Shown: positions 22,685-30,593, numbered from the stretch's first letter. The stretch is DNA of 33,497 nt from Candidatus Roizmanbacteria bacterium CG_4_9_14_0_2_um_filter_38_17 (GCA_002788855.1 PFSB01000003.1:1-33497), one strand, 5' to 3'. Notes: generated by a model not told the origin, from the sequence alone. Numbers and translations are program-made.

Positions 22685-23041
22685 TTACATCCTCAAATTT
22701 GCTTGGTGAAGAGTGCGGGATAAGGGATTTAAAGTTAACCCTAGAGCTTCCAGTGTAAAAGCTCCAAGCAGTAAACTGTCTCCCTTTTTTCCGAATAAAA
22801 TAGGTGCAGCTGACTCCTTTCCTTCAAATTCATACATTGCACTTCCCACTTTACGTTTAATAGTAGAACCATCCGCTAGCGAAAATTCCTCTTCTCTTTG
22901 TGGTTTAATTCCAATGCGTTTTAAAATACTGGCTGGAACTACAGTATAAGTTGCTCCGCTGTCGACCAAGAATCTGCCTTGATATTCCCTCTCTGGGTTT
23001 TGTGGATTTTTAATTTTTAGTCTAACATTTGTCATTCCCAT
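22685..23041 (-). CDS. Retropepsin-like (clan AA) aspartic protease
   Basis: Protein of 118 residues. GRFLVDSGATYTVVPASIL (23-41) contains the DSGA active-site triad of retroviral-type aspartic proteases with the flanking hydrophobic residues, and the second conserved strand appears as SLLLGAFTLEALGL with the usual hydrophobic-Gly pattern. Such single-domain proteins work as dimers. There is no signal peptide, so the substrate is probably cytoplasmic and unknown. TATACT at 23052-23057 lies 10 nt before the first ATG; a second ATG two codons in is also possible. Confidence 0.8.
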   Translation of the reverse strand: MGMTNVRLKIKNPQNPEREYQGRFLVDSGATYTVVPASILKRIGIKPQREEEFSLADGSTIKRKVGSAMYEFEGKESAAPILFGKKGDSLLLGAFTLEALGLTLNPLSRTLHQANLRM

Positions 23042-23051
23042 GGTGAAATAC

Positions 23052-23057
23052 AGTATA
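23052..23057 (-). promoter_or_regulatory. -10 box of the aspartic protease gene
   Basis: Minus-strand TATACT, 10 nt before the ATG. Confidence 0.45.
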
Positions 23058-23081
23058 TCACATTGAAATTGTTAATTTATT

Positions 23082-24767
23082 TTAAAACCGGGTTTTAAAA
23101 TACTTGTCCAGGATTTGTTTGGCGATGGGGGCAGCGTCATCTGATCCAGCTCCTCCACCTTCCAATAAAACCGTGACTACTATTTCTGGATTAGAAGCTG
23201 GTGCAAAAACTGTAAACCAAGCGTGGGTTTTATCTTTGTTTCCAAATTCCGCCGTTCCGGTTTTGCAAGCAACTTTAACTTTGTAATTAAAAAACGGGTA
23301 ACCGGTTCCTCCAGGTTCACAAGCTTTAGTCATGCCAGCTGTAATTAGATCTATAGTCTTTGGTGCAAGCTTTAAGTCAGTGCAATCTGGCTTAGCTTTG
23401 GTAAGGAGCGGTTTACAGAGTTTACCTTGGCTTGCTATCACAGAGGTAAAAAGATTTACCTGAATTGGAGTAGTTAAAATATCTCCCTGCCCTATTGCAG
23501 TAATATATGTATCGCCCAAGTACCAGCGGTCTTTTTTTGTGCTTAGTTTCCACTCAGGATCTGGCATACGACCAGGCAGTTCACCAGGAAGCGCGATGCC
23601 TGTAAGCTGACCAAGACCAAAGAGCTTAGCATAGGTGACAAGCTCTTCAATTCCAGTTACACCTCCTAGTTCATAAAAATATGTATCAACAGAGCGTGCC
23701 AAAGCTTTTACTATATCTACTTCTCCTTCCGTACGACCATACTGAGTAAAATACCAGTTGCGGTAGATAAATCTGCCGATCTGGATAAAGCCATTGTCAG
23801 TAAATATTGTGTCCGCGTTTATGGCGCCACCTTCAAGACCTGCCGTGGCAGTAATTATCTTGAAGGTAGAGCCCGGTGGATAAAGACCTCCCACTGCACG
23901 ATTGAACAAGGGACGCCGATTGCTTTCAAAATATGAATTGATTAAAGTTACATTACTACGATCAACAAATGTATTGGGATCAAAACTAGGATTAGAATAT
24001 ATTACAAGAACTTCACCAGTAGTTGGTATGGTAACAATCACGGCGCCTGGTTTATCTCCTATGGCTTCGGCCGCAACGATTTGAAGGGAAATATCTAAAG
24101 TTGTGTAAAGATTTGCTCCAGGAACTGGATCAATGCGGTCAAGTTCTTTTAAATTCTCCCCAACCGCATTGGTTTCTCTAAGCACTTTTCCCTCGTGTCC
24201 ACGCAAACCATTATCATAAATCTTTTCCAATCCAGACTTGCCAATTAAACTGCCGATCTGTTTTCCAGATTCTACCTCGTCAATATCTACTTCACCTACA
24301 TAACCAATACTGTGCGCAAATGTTGAGCTATATGGATAATAGCGAGTGACAAATTCCTCGATTCCCTCACTCTCATCTGCAGCTTCAAGTTTAATATATT
24401 CTTCCTGTGTATAATACACATACGACTGACCCTTCTCTTTTGACCAGCTACCACGCCTATAAATAGGCTTATTAAGAGTAAGCTCCTCATTGTTCCGATC
24501 ATAAATAACACCCCGCTCGGCCCAGATTATTTCTTCATTTACTCGATTGCCGTCGGCAAGGTCTTTATAGTAAGCACCCCGAACTAAGGTAACCCAAAAT
24601 AGGCGTATAAATAGAATACCTAAAATAAGGGTAAACAGAATAAATAATGGAATAACGCGTGGAGCAACCATGCTTTGTTTTAAGCCGTGTTCAAAGCTGG
24701 CAACCTGCCCGTGGTGCTGTTCACTTCTTACAAAATCACTAAAACCTTTCCCGAGTCGTACAGTCAT
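23082..24767 (-). CDS. mrdA: Penicillin-binding protein 2 (peptidoglycan transpeptidase)
   Basis: Class B PBP of 561 residues that cross-links peptidoglycan during elongation. A TM anchor lies at about 37-60 (VIPLFILFTLILGILFIRLFWV), then the dimerisation domain (ERGVIYDRNNEEL, GLEKIYDNGLRG) and the transpeptidase domain: nucleophile Ser300 in PPGSTFK, the SxD/N motif in ARSVDTYFYELG, and KTGTAEF near residue 500. It starts 4 nt after the mreC stop codon, so the two are co-transcribed. Confidence 0.93.
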   Translation of the reverse strand: MTVRLGKGFSDFVRSEQHHGQVASFEHGLKQSMVAPRVIPLFILFTLILGILFIRLFWVTLVRGAYYKDLADGNRVNEEIIWAERGVIYDRNNEELTLNKPIYRRGSWSKEKGQSYVYYTQEEYIKLEAADESEGIEEFVTRYYPYSSTFAHSIGYVGEVDIDEVESGKQIGSLIGKSGLEKIYDNGLRGHEGKVLRETNAVGENLKELDRIDPVPGANLYTTLDISLQIVAAEAIGDKPGAVIVTIPTTGEVLVIYSNPSFDPNTFVDRSNVTLINSYFESNRRPLFNRAVGGLYPPGSTFKIITATAGLEGGAINADTIFTDNGFIQIGRFIYRNWYFTQYGRTEGEVDIVKALARSVDTYFYELGGVTGIEELVTYAKLFGLGQLTGIALPGELPGRMPDPEWKLSTKKDRWYLGDTYITAIGQGDILTTPIQVNLFTSVIASQGKLCKPLLTKAKPDCTDLKLAPKTIDLITAGMTKACEPGGTGYPFFNYKVKVACKTGTAEFGNKDKTHAWFTVFAPASNPEIVVTVLLEGGGAGSDDAAPIAKQILDKYFKTRF

Positions 24768-24771
24768 GGAA

Positions 24772-25470
24772 CTACATTACCACAAATACAAAGGTAAGTA
24801 GCTGATAGTCAATTGATGGAGAAATTACTGCTTGCTGGTAGACCTCTACCTTATCATCAAGAAGCTGATTTATTACACCTATAAGGATACCACCAGGCAA
24901 CCCCTCTGCACCGGAAGTTCCTACAAGATCGCCTATTTTTAATGTTTCTGACTGCAATATGCGAGTAAGCATTAACTTGTTATCTCCCCCTTGCAAAAGA
25001 CCCAGTGCCCCACTTTGAGTTCGCACAGGTATCTTTGATTCGGGATCTGTGAGAACTTTAATCTTTGAGGAGTGCTCCCCCACCTCCATTACAGTGCCAA
25101 TTAATATTTCTTGACTAACCACAGCGCTTCCTGCTTTAACACCACTTGCCTTTCCCTGGTCAATAAACAAATAACGACTGTTTCCTACTATGCGAGCTGG
25201 TAATAATCCCAATTCTGGTGAAAGTGGAGCTTCCAATTGCATACGCAAAGCCGCGTTTTCATTTCTTAGCTTTACTATTTCAAATTTAAAGGCATATAGC
25301 TGTTCTTGCAAAGTCTGTTTTTCTTCATTGGAGAGCGTGGTTTTTTGTTTCCAGATAAAACTTCGCAAGGCATTGGCTTGAGACGAAATGGTAGAGCGAA
25401 CTAGGTAGATAACAACGATGACAAGAATGGTGGAGATAATAAGATAAAGACTATTTGAGCGCAAGTTCAT
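24772..25470 (-). CDS. mreC: Rod shape-determining protein MreC
   Basis: Protein of 232 residues that links the MreB cytoskeleton to the wall-synthesis enzymes. It has an N-terminal TM helix (about 7-25), a coiled coil (about 40-80, EEKQTLQEQLYAFKFEIVKL) and the MreC beta-barrel domains with LGLLPARIVGNSRYLFIDQG, SKIKVLTDPESKIPVRTQ and LVGTSGAEGLPGGILIGVI. No mreD follows; mrdA comes directly after. It begins 4 nt after the stop of the O-antigen-ligase-like gene. Confidence 0.92.
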   Translation of the reverse strand: MNLRSNSLYLIISTILVIVVIYLVRSTISSQANALRSFIWKQKTTLSNEEKQTLQEQLYAFKFEIVKLRNENAALRMQLEAPLSPELGLLPARIVGNSRYLFIDQGKASGVKAGSAVVSQEILIGTVMEVGEHSSKIKVLTDPESKIPVRTQSGALGLLQGGDNKLMLTRILQSETLKIGDLVGTSGAEGLPGGILIGVINQLLDDKVEVYQQAVISPSIDYQLLTFVFVVM

Positions 25471-25474
25471 ATTA

Positions 25475-27562
25475 TTATTTCTCTAGTTGCATGAGGTAAT
25501 CTGCTGCTTCCTGGTCATTACTGTTAATATTATTTATGACATACTCAAATTGAAGCTTAGCCAACTCTGTTTGATCAGCCTGGAGATAGAATAATCCCAA
25601 GAGAATGCGTGCGTCTCGATAATTAGATTTTAGCTCAATTGACTCCCTCAGGGTTGGAATGACCAAGTTGCTTAGCTCTCCATCTCCAGAATAAAGAAGC
25701 GCAAGATTATATAGTAACTTAGGGTCATTGGGAGATAAGTCTAAAGCTTCTTTGATTTCGGATATGGCAAGACTTAGGAGCTTTGGATCTGTTTCTGATA
25801 GAAGATAAAGCAAGCGCACACTGTCTTTGGCTAGGTTTAAGTTATTAGGAGAAATAGAGCGCGCCACAGCCTGAAAAGAAATAGCCTCAGCTTTAAGTTG
25901 AGCAGCCCGGCTAGATTCTTCTCTCTGGTAGGCACTTCGGGACAAAAGCCCCTCAGCATACGCTAGCTCACTCCAGTAGCGCGGTTCATCTGGTCTAAGA
26001 CTTAAAGCTTTGGCTAATTTACGTCTACCCTCCAGTGAATATCCACTACTAACCAAATTTTGCCCTTTGGAATATAGTACATCCGCATACCAAAATCTAG
26101 CAAGTAATGTCAGCAGCAATCCTGACAGCAGCAAGATGAATATAATTAAGACCCGCCTAAGCCAGATGCTCATTCCAGGGATGTGAAGCACATTCCTGGA
26201 ATGGGAACCAATAAGCACCATAAAACTTGCAGGAATAAGCCAGAAAAATATACTAATTACCACAACAGAAAAGCCAAAGAAGTTAGTAACAAGAATACTT
26301 ATCCAAGAGGCAAAAAGGCCAGCTAGTAAAGAGCGAAGAGCAAAGTGTGAAGAGCTTTTTAATATAAAACACACAGAGTAAAATATGAAGATGGAAATCA
26401 GCAAAAGATAAGTTCCTAGTCCAACGTATCCTGTTGTTGCTAGGAAGTTTAAGTATTCGTTGTGTGCCTTATTGTACAAAAAATCCCACTCACTTGTTAA
26501 GTTATGTTCAACTGGTCGATATTTATAAAAAGCCCAGGCAAAAGTTTCGACACCTGTTCCAAAAAATGGGTTAGCATTTGCAGCATTTAAGGCCCCTTGC
26601 CAAACATATTTTCGAATCTGGCTCGACTCGGTACCTCCCAGACTCAACACTGTTCCTGGTCCACGATTTATGATCGTTTCGTCAATTTGGCTCGACCTAT
26701 ATTTGCTCACAATGCCAGGAAGAGTAAATCTGTGCAAAGGAGTGTCATTAAGCCCAGTGATAAATGATAGGAGCAAAAGAACTACGTGAAAGATAATAAT
26801 GATTTTTTTTATCCTACTCTGCCTAAATATTAATAGCCAAAATGTGGCGTCGGCAATAATAAATCCTAGTAAGCCTGAGCGGGATTTAGTGTAAAGAATT
26901 GTTAAAAAAAAGATAGTAGGCAAAATATACATGAGAATAATGTGGTTGAGTTTGTTTTGAGGTTCCTTTTGTTTGTAATAATTTAGACCCAGCCCTAAAG
27001 AAAGAAAAAGCAAAATATTCATATATGCCGCCAACCAGTTTGGTTGACCAATAGATGAAAAAACACGCCGCGCCACGTCCTGCACCCAGAGATGTTTATC
27101 TATTCCAAAATGCTGTAAGACTCCGTATGTCGCAACTAAAGCTCCAGAAAAAATAGCAAGTTTTAATATCTTAAGAAGTGCTTCTTTAGTTACATTGCTA
27201 ATAAACCCGTAGTACAGCAGGATAAAACTAATAACAGATAAAAGCCCCCCATGTTGCCGGGAATAATAACCCCAGATTGAGACGTGTCTGTCAATCGAAA
27301 CAAAGCTTGAGATGGCTAATGTTAAAAGAAAAAGTGCAATAGGAATATCTAAAGGGCTCCTTTTAATCTGCAGCTTGCCACTTAAAATTACTTTGAGTAG
27401 CCATGTTATAAACACCACAATCGTAAGACCGTAGACTAAAAACATTTTGTTAAATTCAAATAACTCAGAAGTATAAGGTACGACCAAAACTGGCGTTGCA
27501 ACCACCAGGACGTAGTAAGCGTAGATAAGTATCTTTGATGTGAGGCTAAAGCATCTCTTCAT
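25475..27562 (-). CDS. O-antigen ligase/polymerase-like membrane protein with TPR tail
   Basis: Protein of 695 residues with about 12-14 TM helices. The Wzy_C/WaaL-type signature is seen near 330-375: GTGVETFAWAFYKYRP, then KAHNEYLNFLATTGYVGLGTYL, which normally forms the periplasmic loop for joining glycan chains on a lipid carrier. After the membrane part, residues about 510-690 are tetratricopeptide-like helices (SLEGRRKLAKALSLRPDEP, AISEIKEALDLSPNDPKLLYNLALLY). Its place next to mreC and mrdA, where rodA often is, hints at a role in envelope glycan assembly, but its family differs from RodA. A coding copy of the CATTCC palindrome lies at 26171-26203. A possible -10 (TAAGAT) is 9 nt upstream of the start. 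Confidence 0.82.
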   Translation of the reverse strand: MKRCFSLTSKILIYAYYVLVVATPVLVVPYTSELFEFNKMFLVYGLTIVVFITWLLKVILSGKLQIKRSPLDIPIALFLLTLAISSFVSIDRHVSIWGYYSRQHGGLLSVISFILLYYGFISNVTKEALLKILKLAIFSGALVATYGVLQHFGIDKHLWVQDVARRVFSSIGQPNWLAAYMNILLFLSLGLGLNYYKQKEPQNKLNHIILMYILPTIFFLTILYTKSRSGLLGFIIADATFWLLIFRQSRIKKIIIIFHVVLLLLSFITGLNDTPLHRFTLPGIVSKYRSSQIDETIINRGPGTVLSLGGTESSQIRKYVWQGALNAANANPFFGTGVETFAWAFYKYRPVEHNLTSEWDFLYNKAHNEYLNFLATTGYVGLGTYLLLISIFIFYSVCFILKSSSHFALRSLLAGLFASWISILVTNFFGFSVVVISIFFWLIPASFMVLIGSHSRNVLHIPGMSIWLRRVLIIFILLLSGLLLTLLARFWYADVLYSKGQNLVSSGYSLEGRRKLAKALSLRPDEPRYWSELAYAEGLLSRSAYQREESSRAAQLKAEAISFQAVARSISPNNLNLAKDSVRLLYLLSETDPKLLSLAISEIKEALDLSPNDPKLLYNLALLYSGDGELSNLVIPTLRESIELKSNYRDARILLGLFYLQADQTELAKLQFEYVINNINSNDQEAADYLMQLEK
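26171..26203. repeat. Two palindrome B variants inside a coding region
   Basis: CATTCCAGGGATG (26171-26183) and CATTCCTGGAATG (26191-26203) are related to the CCCACTCC palindrome and fall in a loop between two membrane helices. Confidence 0.55.
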
Positions 27563-27603
27563 GTAGTCTCTATCTTAACATTTTTTTGAGCTGGTGTGTG
27601 CTG

Positions 27604-27609
27604 TATAAT
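27604..27609 (+). promoter_or_regulatory. -10 box of mreB
   Basis: TATAAT, 7 nt before the ATG at 27617. It shows that the in-frame GTG at 27596 is not the start. Confidence 0.6.
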
Positions 27610-27616
27610 TGTAGGT

Positions 27617-28681
27617 ATGTTAAAGTATATTTTTGGTGCGATGTCCCACAACTTAGCCATAGATCTAGGTACAGCAAATGTATTGGTATATGTTGAAGGT
27701 AAAGGAATAATGATTCGAGAGCCATCTGTGGTGGCTAGACATAGAAAGAGTAGAAGAGTTTTAGCTATTGGAGACGAAGCCAAGGCTATGGTTGGCAAAA
27801 CTCCCAGAACAATTGAAGCATTTCGCCCCTTAAGACATGGAGTTATATCTGACTATGACGCAACTAAATTTATGTTGCAGGAATATATTAAAAAAGTTCA
27901 CTATCGCCCACCCGGCACATGGCAATCATATTTACCAAACGTTCCAAGACCCAAAGTAATCGTAGCAATCCCCTCTGGAGTAACCGAGGTGGAGCGCCGC
28001 GCTGTGTGGGAAGCCTGTTTGGAATCTGGAGCGCGCGAAGCATACCTGATTGAAGAACCAATGGCTGCGGCAATTGGCGCGGGACTCCCCATAGAAAAGG
28101 CTCGTGGGTTGATGGTTATTGATATTGGAGGTGGTACAACAGAAATTGCGATTATTTCACTGGGAGGAATTGTATTAAATAGCTCAGTGAGAATTGCCGG
28201 AGACGAAATGAATGAAGCAATAATTAGCTATGTACGACTTCGACATTCATTAATAATTGGAGAAAATAGCGCGGAAGAAATTAAGATCGCCATAGGATCT
28301 GCATACCCAGACGAAGGCAAGCGGAAACATCATGTGCTTCGTGGAAGAGGTTTTGAAAGAGGTTTACCAAAGTCTGTAAAATTATCATCAGATCATGTGC
28401 GAGAGGCTTTAGATAGTGTAATAAATAAAATTATACGGAGTATCAATGAGATTGTAGAGGAGATTCCTCCAGAGTTGGTGGGAGATATTATGGAGCATGG
28501 TGTTGTTTTAACTGGTGGTGGAGGTACACTTCGGGGATTAGATAAGAGAATCTGCGAGGCAATTAGGATGCCAGTATGGGTAGAGCCCGATGCGCATACA
28601 GCAGTTGTTCGTGGAGCTGCAAAACTTCTAACTAATCCAAAACTCCTAGAAAAAGTTAGAGTAACCAGCGGTCTTCAGTAA
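27617..28681 (+). CDS. mreB: Rod shape-determining protein MreB (actin homolog)
   Basis: Protein of 354 residues of the bacterial actin family, an ATP-dependent filament that guides lateral wall synthesis. Visible are phosphate 1 (NLAIDLGTANVLVYVEGKGI), REPSVVA, connect 1 (PKVIVAIPSGVTEVERRAVWEA), phosphate 2 (MVIDIGGGTTEIAIISLGGIV), IKIAIGSAYP and the adenosine motif (GVVLTGGGGTLRGLDKRI). The start at 27617 is preferred over 27596 because of the TATAAT at 27604-27609. It is divergent from the mreC-mrdA operon, so the cell-shape genes form one locus read both ways. Confidence 0.96.
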   Translation: MLKYIFGAMSHNLAIDLGTANVLVYVEGKGIMIREPSVVARHRKSRRVLAIGDEAKAMVGKTPRTIEAFRPLRHGVISDYDATKFMLQEYIKKVHYRPPGTWQSYLPNVPRPKVIVAIPSGVTEVERRAVWEACLESGAREAYLIEEPMAAAIGAGLPIEKARGLMVIDIGGGTTEIAIISLGGIVLNSSVRIAGDEMNEAIISYVRLRHSLIIGENSAEEIKIAIGSAYPDEGKRKHHVLRGRGFERGLPKSVKLSSDHVREALDSVINKIIRSINEIVEEIPPELVGDIMEHGVVLTGGGGTLRGLDKRICEAIRMPVWVEPDAHTAVVRGAAKLLTNPKLLEKVRVTSGLQ

Positions 28682-28693
28682 TACAAGGTTCTT

Positions 28694-28726
28694 GTCAAAC
28701 GCCGGACGTTTGACACGACGTTTGAC
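28694..28726. terminator. Hairpin downstream of mreB
   Basis: GTCAAACG pairs with CGTTTGAC around CCGGA (28694-28714); a second CGTTTGAC at 28719-28726 allows an alternative pairing. There is no long T run, so termination is probable but not certain. Confidence 0.5.
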
Positions 28727-28759
28727 ACTGAGGAGAGTTGAATTTGTTAAAATTATGAT

Positions 28760-28849
28760 TTATTCAATAACTTCTTCAGATTCGTAGACTGTGCTGTTTC
28801 CCAAGATAAAAGCCAGTCATTTAGTTTTTTATATTTTGTCGATTTTTTC
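28760..28849 (-). pseudogene. Truncated duplicate of the gene at 29512-30120
   Basis: The minus strand reads KYKKLNDWLLSWE, matching KYKKLNDWLKSWE of the intact gene (26 identical nt in a row), and then jumps to TVYESEEVIE and a stop, matching TIYEAEEVIE at that gene's C-terminus. The stretch between (about 75 residues in the intact copy) is missing and the frames no longer agree. The 5' part is replaced by the RelE/antitoxin pair, whose last stop codon directly abuts the remnant. Confidence 0.75.
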
Positions 28850-29119
28850 TCAACGACCCCATTTGTTATAGTCATCATGACTACCAACATTCACTAGGAT
28901 AACTGTATTTTTAGCTTCAAAATCAAAAAGCACCCTATGACCATTTTTCAAATAGAAGGAATAGTAGTCTGCTAAATTTCCCTTAAGTTTGTGAGTATGC
29001 AAGGAGGGACTAAATGGGTTGTTAAAAAATATCTTTATTTTTTGCTCAAAATCCCTTTTTATCTTAGTCGACAGTTTCTTAAAAGACCGTTTAAATTGAG
29101 AAGAACGGTTGATCTTCAT
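28850..29119 (-). CDS. RelE/YafQ-type mRNA interferase toxin
   Basis: Protein of 89 residues, strongly basic. The RelE-fold pattern is clear: an N-terminal strand and helix (INRSSQFKRSFKKLSTKIKRDFEQKI), FFNNPFSPSLHTHKLKG, DYYSFYLKNGHRVLFDF and the final VILVNVGSHDDYNK with the His/Asp typical of the family. Such toxins cleave ribosome-bound mRNA. It follows the antitoxin stop codon by 6 nt. The two genes replace the 5' part of a duplicated gene, suggesting arrival by insertion. Confidence 0.88.
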   Translation of the reverse strand: MKINRSSQFKRSFKKLSTKIKRDFEQKIKIFFNNPFSPSLHTHKLKGNLADYYSFYLKNGHRVLFDFEAKNTVILVNVGSHDDYNKWGR

Positions 29120-29125
29120 GCTATG

Positions 29126-29362
29126 TTAAGAATATAATTCTTTAATTAGCTCATCAGCTGAAGTAAACGTTTTACTTTTCCCCATGGCATATTCTAGCCT
29201 AGCTTCAGCAACCATCTCATCAATAGTATTTGGGTCATTAACTTTTTTCATAGATTTAACATCTACTTCCACAACAAGCTTCCTCCCCCGATCACTGCTA
29301 TAAAGAGGCCTCAAACTGGTTAAAGGAAAAGAAACTGTCGCTGGGATAATTTGTATACTCAT
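29126..29362 (-). CDS. Antitoxin partner of the RelE-type toxin
   Basis: Protein of 78 residues from MSIQIIPATVSFPL, chosen because AGGAG lies 8 nt upstream; a longer reading frame from 29416 would start at the -35 box. The N-terminal part (to about 40) could be a DNA-binding strand region; the C-terminal part, EARLEYAMGKSKTFTSADELIKELYS, resembles the toxin-wrapping helix of RelB/ParD-like antitoxins that pair with RelE. Promoter: TTGTCA (29411-29416), 17-nt spacer, TAACAT (29388-29393). TGTTAACA overlapping the -10 may be an operator half. Confidence 0.82.
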   Translation of the reverse strand: MSIQIIPATVSFPLTSLRPLYSSDRGRKLVVEVDVKSMKKVNDPNTIDEMVAEARLEYAMGKSKTFTSADELIKELYS

Positions 29363-29370
29363 AATATTTA

Positions 29371-29416
29371 CTCCTTTTATTGTTTGTATGTTAACACAAG
29401 TTGAAAAAATTGACAA
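29371..29416 (-). promoter_or_regulatory. Promoter and Shine-Dalgarno of the RelE/antitoxin operon
   Basis: Minus-strand TTGTCA, 17-nt spacer, TAACAT, then about 17 nt to AGGAG (29371-29375), 8 nt before the ATG. This is the only clear Shine-Dalgarno leader found in the window. Confidence 0.65.
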
Positions 29417-29461
29417 TAGACGATATGTATCTATTCACAATTTAACAAAGTAGCGAATACA

Positions 29462-29486
29462 ACAAGGCTAAGCCTTTAATACGAGC
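29462..29486. repeat. 25-nt hairpin repeat, inverted copy of 15846-15870
   Basis: AAGGCTAAGCCTT (29464-29476) plus flank; one mismatch against the other copy. It lies downstream of the minus-strand gene ending at 29512 and may terminate it. Confidence 0.75.
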
Positions 29487-29511
29487 TATTAAGCTGGACT
29501 AGAAAAAAGAT

Positions 29512-30120
29512 TTACTCAATAACTTCCTCTGCTTCGTAGATTGTAGTATCAATTGTCCCACTCTCTGGTGAGCGGGACTCAGGTAGGTCTAGTTTAAAGC
29601 TTTGAATGATTAGTTCGAAGAGCTTTCTGGTTTCAGGTTCCTGGTTCATGGTTTCGATCAGATAGAGCACATCGTGGTCAATCGCGGCGGTAAATAGCTG
29701 ATTCTCGGTTGTGTAGTTGCTGGCAGCAATGTTGCCAAGGGCGGTGGTACCGGAAAGCTTAGCTGTCACACTTGCTTCTTTTTCCCAAGATTTCAGCCAG
29801 TCATTTAGTTTTTTATATTTCGTATCAATAAGCTTAATCTGGATTAGTTGTTTTTTGTCTTTATCTATAACAGATAATAGTGAGTAGTGTTCGTCGTCGT
29901 CAGGTGTAATATCCGCAACAGTTAGGTCATTGTAGTACTTAAAAGAAAAACCGGCTTCGTCTTCAAATAGTACTGCTTCTCTGGTAGAAGTCTTAATGGT
30001 TTCTAGTATTGGGGTTATATCCTCATTTGTTGTTGCTTGCCTTCTAATTAAGAGCGCAGCTATTACAACCACTACAATTATGAATAAGAATACAAGATAG
30101 ACGCGTTTTTCCTTTGACAT
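29512..30120 (-). CDS. Single-TM exported hypothetical protein
   Basis: Protein of 202 residues from MSKEKRVYLVFLF; a longer in-frame start (at 30273) would run through the divergent gene and its promoter. A TM helix lies at about 6-24 (VYLVFLFIIVVVVIAALLI), followed by an extracellular domain with FEDEAGFSFKYYNDLTVADI and TKYKKLNDWLKSWEKE, ending TIYEAEEVIE. Not recognised; the pattern resembles small lipoprotein-like proteins that follow a beta-sheet fold. A truncated second copy is at 28760-28849. TATACT at 30134-30139 is 13 nt upstream. Confidence 0.65.
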   Translation of the reverse strand: MSKEKRVYLVFLFIIVVVVIAALLIRRQATTNEDITPILETIKTSTREAVLFEDEAGFSFKYYNDLTVADITPDDDEHYSLLSVIDKDKKQLIQIKLIDTKYKKLNDWLKSWEKEASVTAKLSGTTALGNIAASNYTTENQLFTAAIDHDVLYLIETMNQEPETRKLFELIIQSFKLDLPESRSPESGTIDTTIYEAEEVIE

Positions 30121-30133
30121 AAGCCTACCACCC

Positions 30134-30143
30134 AGTATATCAT
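30134..30143. promoter_or_regulatory. Overlapping divergent -10 boxes
   Basis: Minus-strand TATACT at 30134-30139 and plus-strand TATCAT at 30138-30143 overlap. The plus box is 9 nt from its ATG and the minus box 13 nt from its ATG. Confidence 0.45.
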
Positions 30144-30152
30144 GTAGCCATA

Positions 30153-30593
30153 ATGAAAAAAATAATTTTGTTTCTGATTTTATTGAGAGCTTTGTCACTG
30201 CCCGTGACTGTGGATGCAAAGCGACTATTACCACAGGTTGCCGCGGCAAATCGACCAGCTGTTCGATCCGCACCTATCAGTAAATCAAAAGGTGTGTCTG
30301 CAAAGGTAAGTTTTGGTAGTGATCACAAAGCCTTGAATATTACGTTTAGTAATTTAATCGTATCTAAAAAAGTAGATTACGCTTTAACATACAAAAGCAA
30401 CGGCAGAAAAGAAGCGGTCATTGGAGTAGTCAACCCCAGTGAAGGAGATGGAGCCGAGCGGGAGCTCTTATTTGGAACTTGTTCTAGCGGAGTATGTACC
30501 TATCATACGAGAATAACCGAAGCTAAGCTAATTATAACAACCACACTTAGTAATGGACGCAAAGTATTAAAACCCTATCGCCTCAAAGTATAA
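30153..30593 (+). CDS. Exported hypothetical protein
   Basis: Protein of 146 residues with a signal peptide (about 1-22; KKIILFLILLRALSLPVTVDA). The mature part looks beta-rich with a final pair of Cys (FGTCSSGVCTYHT) likely forming a disulfide. Not recognised; an Ig-like or adhesin-type fold is possible. It lies directly before murB, whose -10 box overlaps its stop codon. Confidence 0.62.
   Translation: MKKIILFLILLRALSLPVTVDAKRLLPQVAAANRPAVRSAPISKSKGVSAKVSFGSDHKALNITFSNLIVSKKVDYALTYKSNGRKEAVIGVVNPSEGDGAERELLFGTCSSGVCTYHTRITEAKLIITTTLSNGRKVLKPYRLKV

Noticed and set aside
27596-27616. Upstream GTG start for mreB
   Set aside because: It lies before the TATAAT box, which is 7 nt from the ATG at 27617; the extra residues have no counterpart in MreB.
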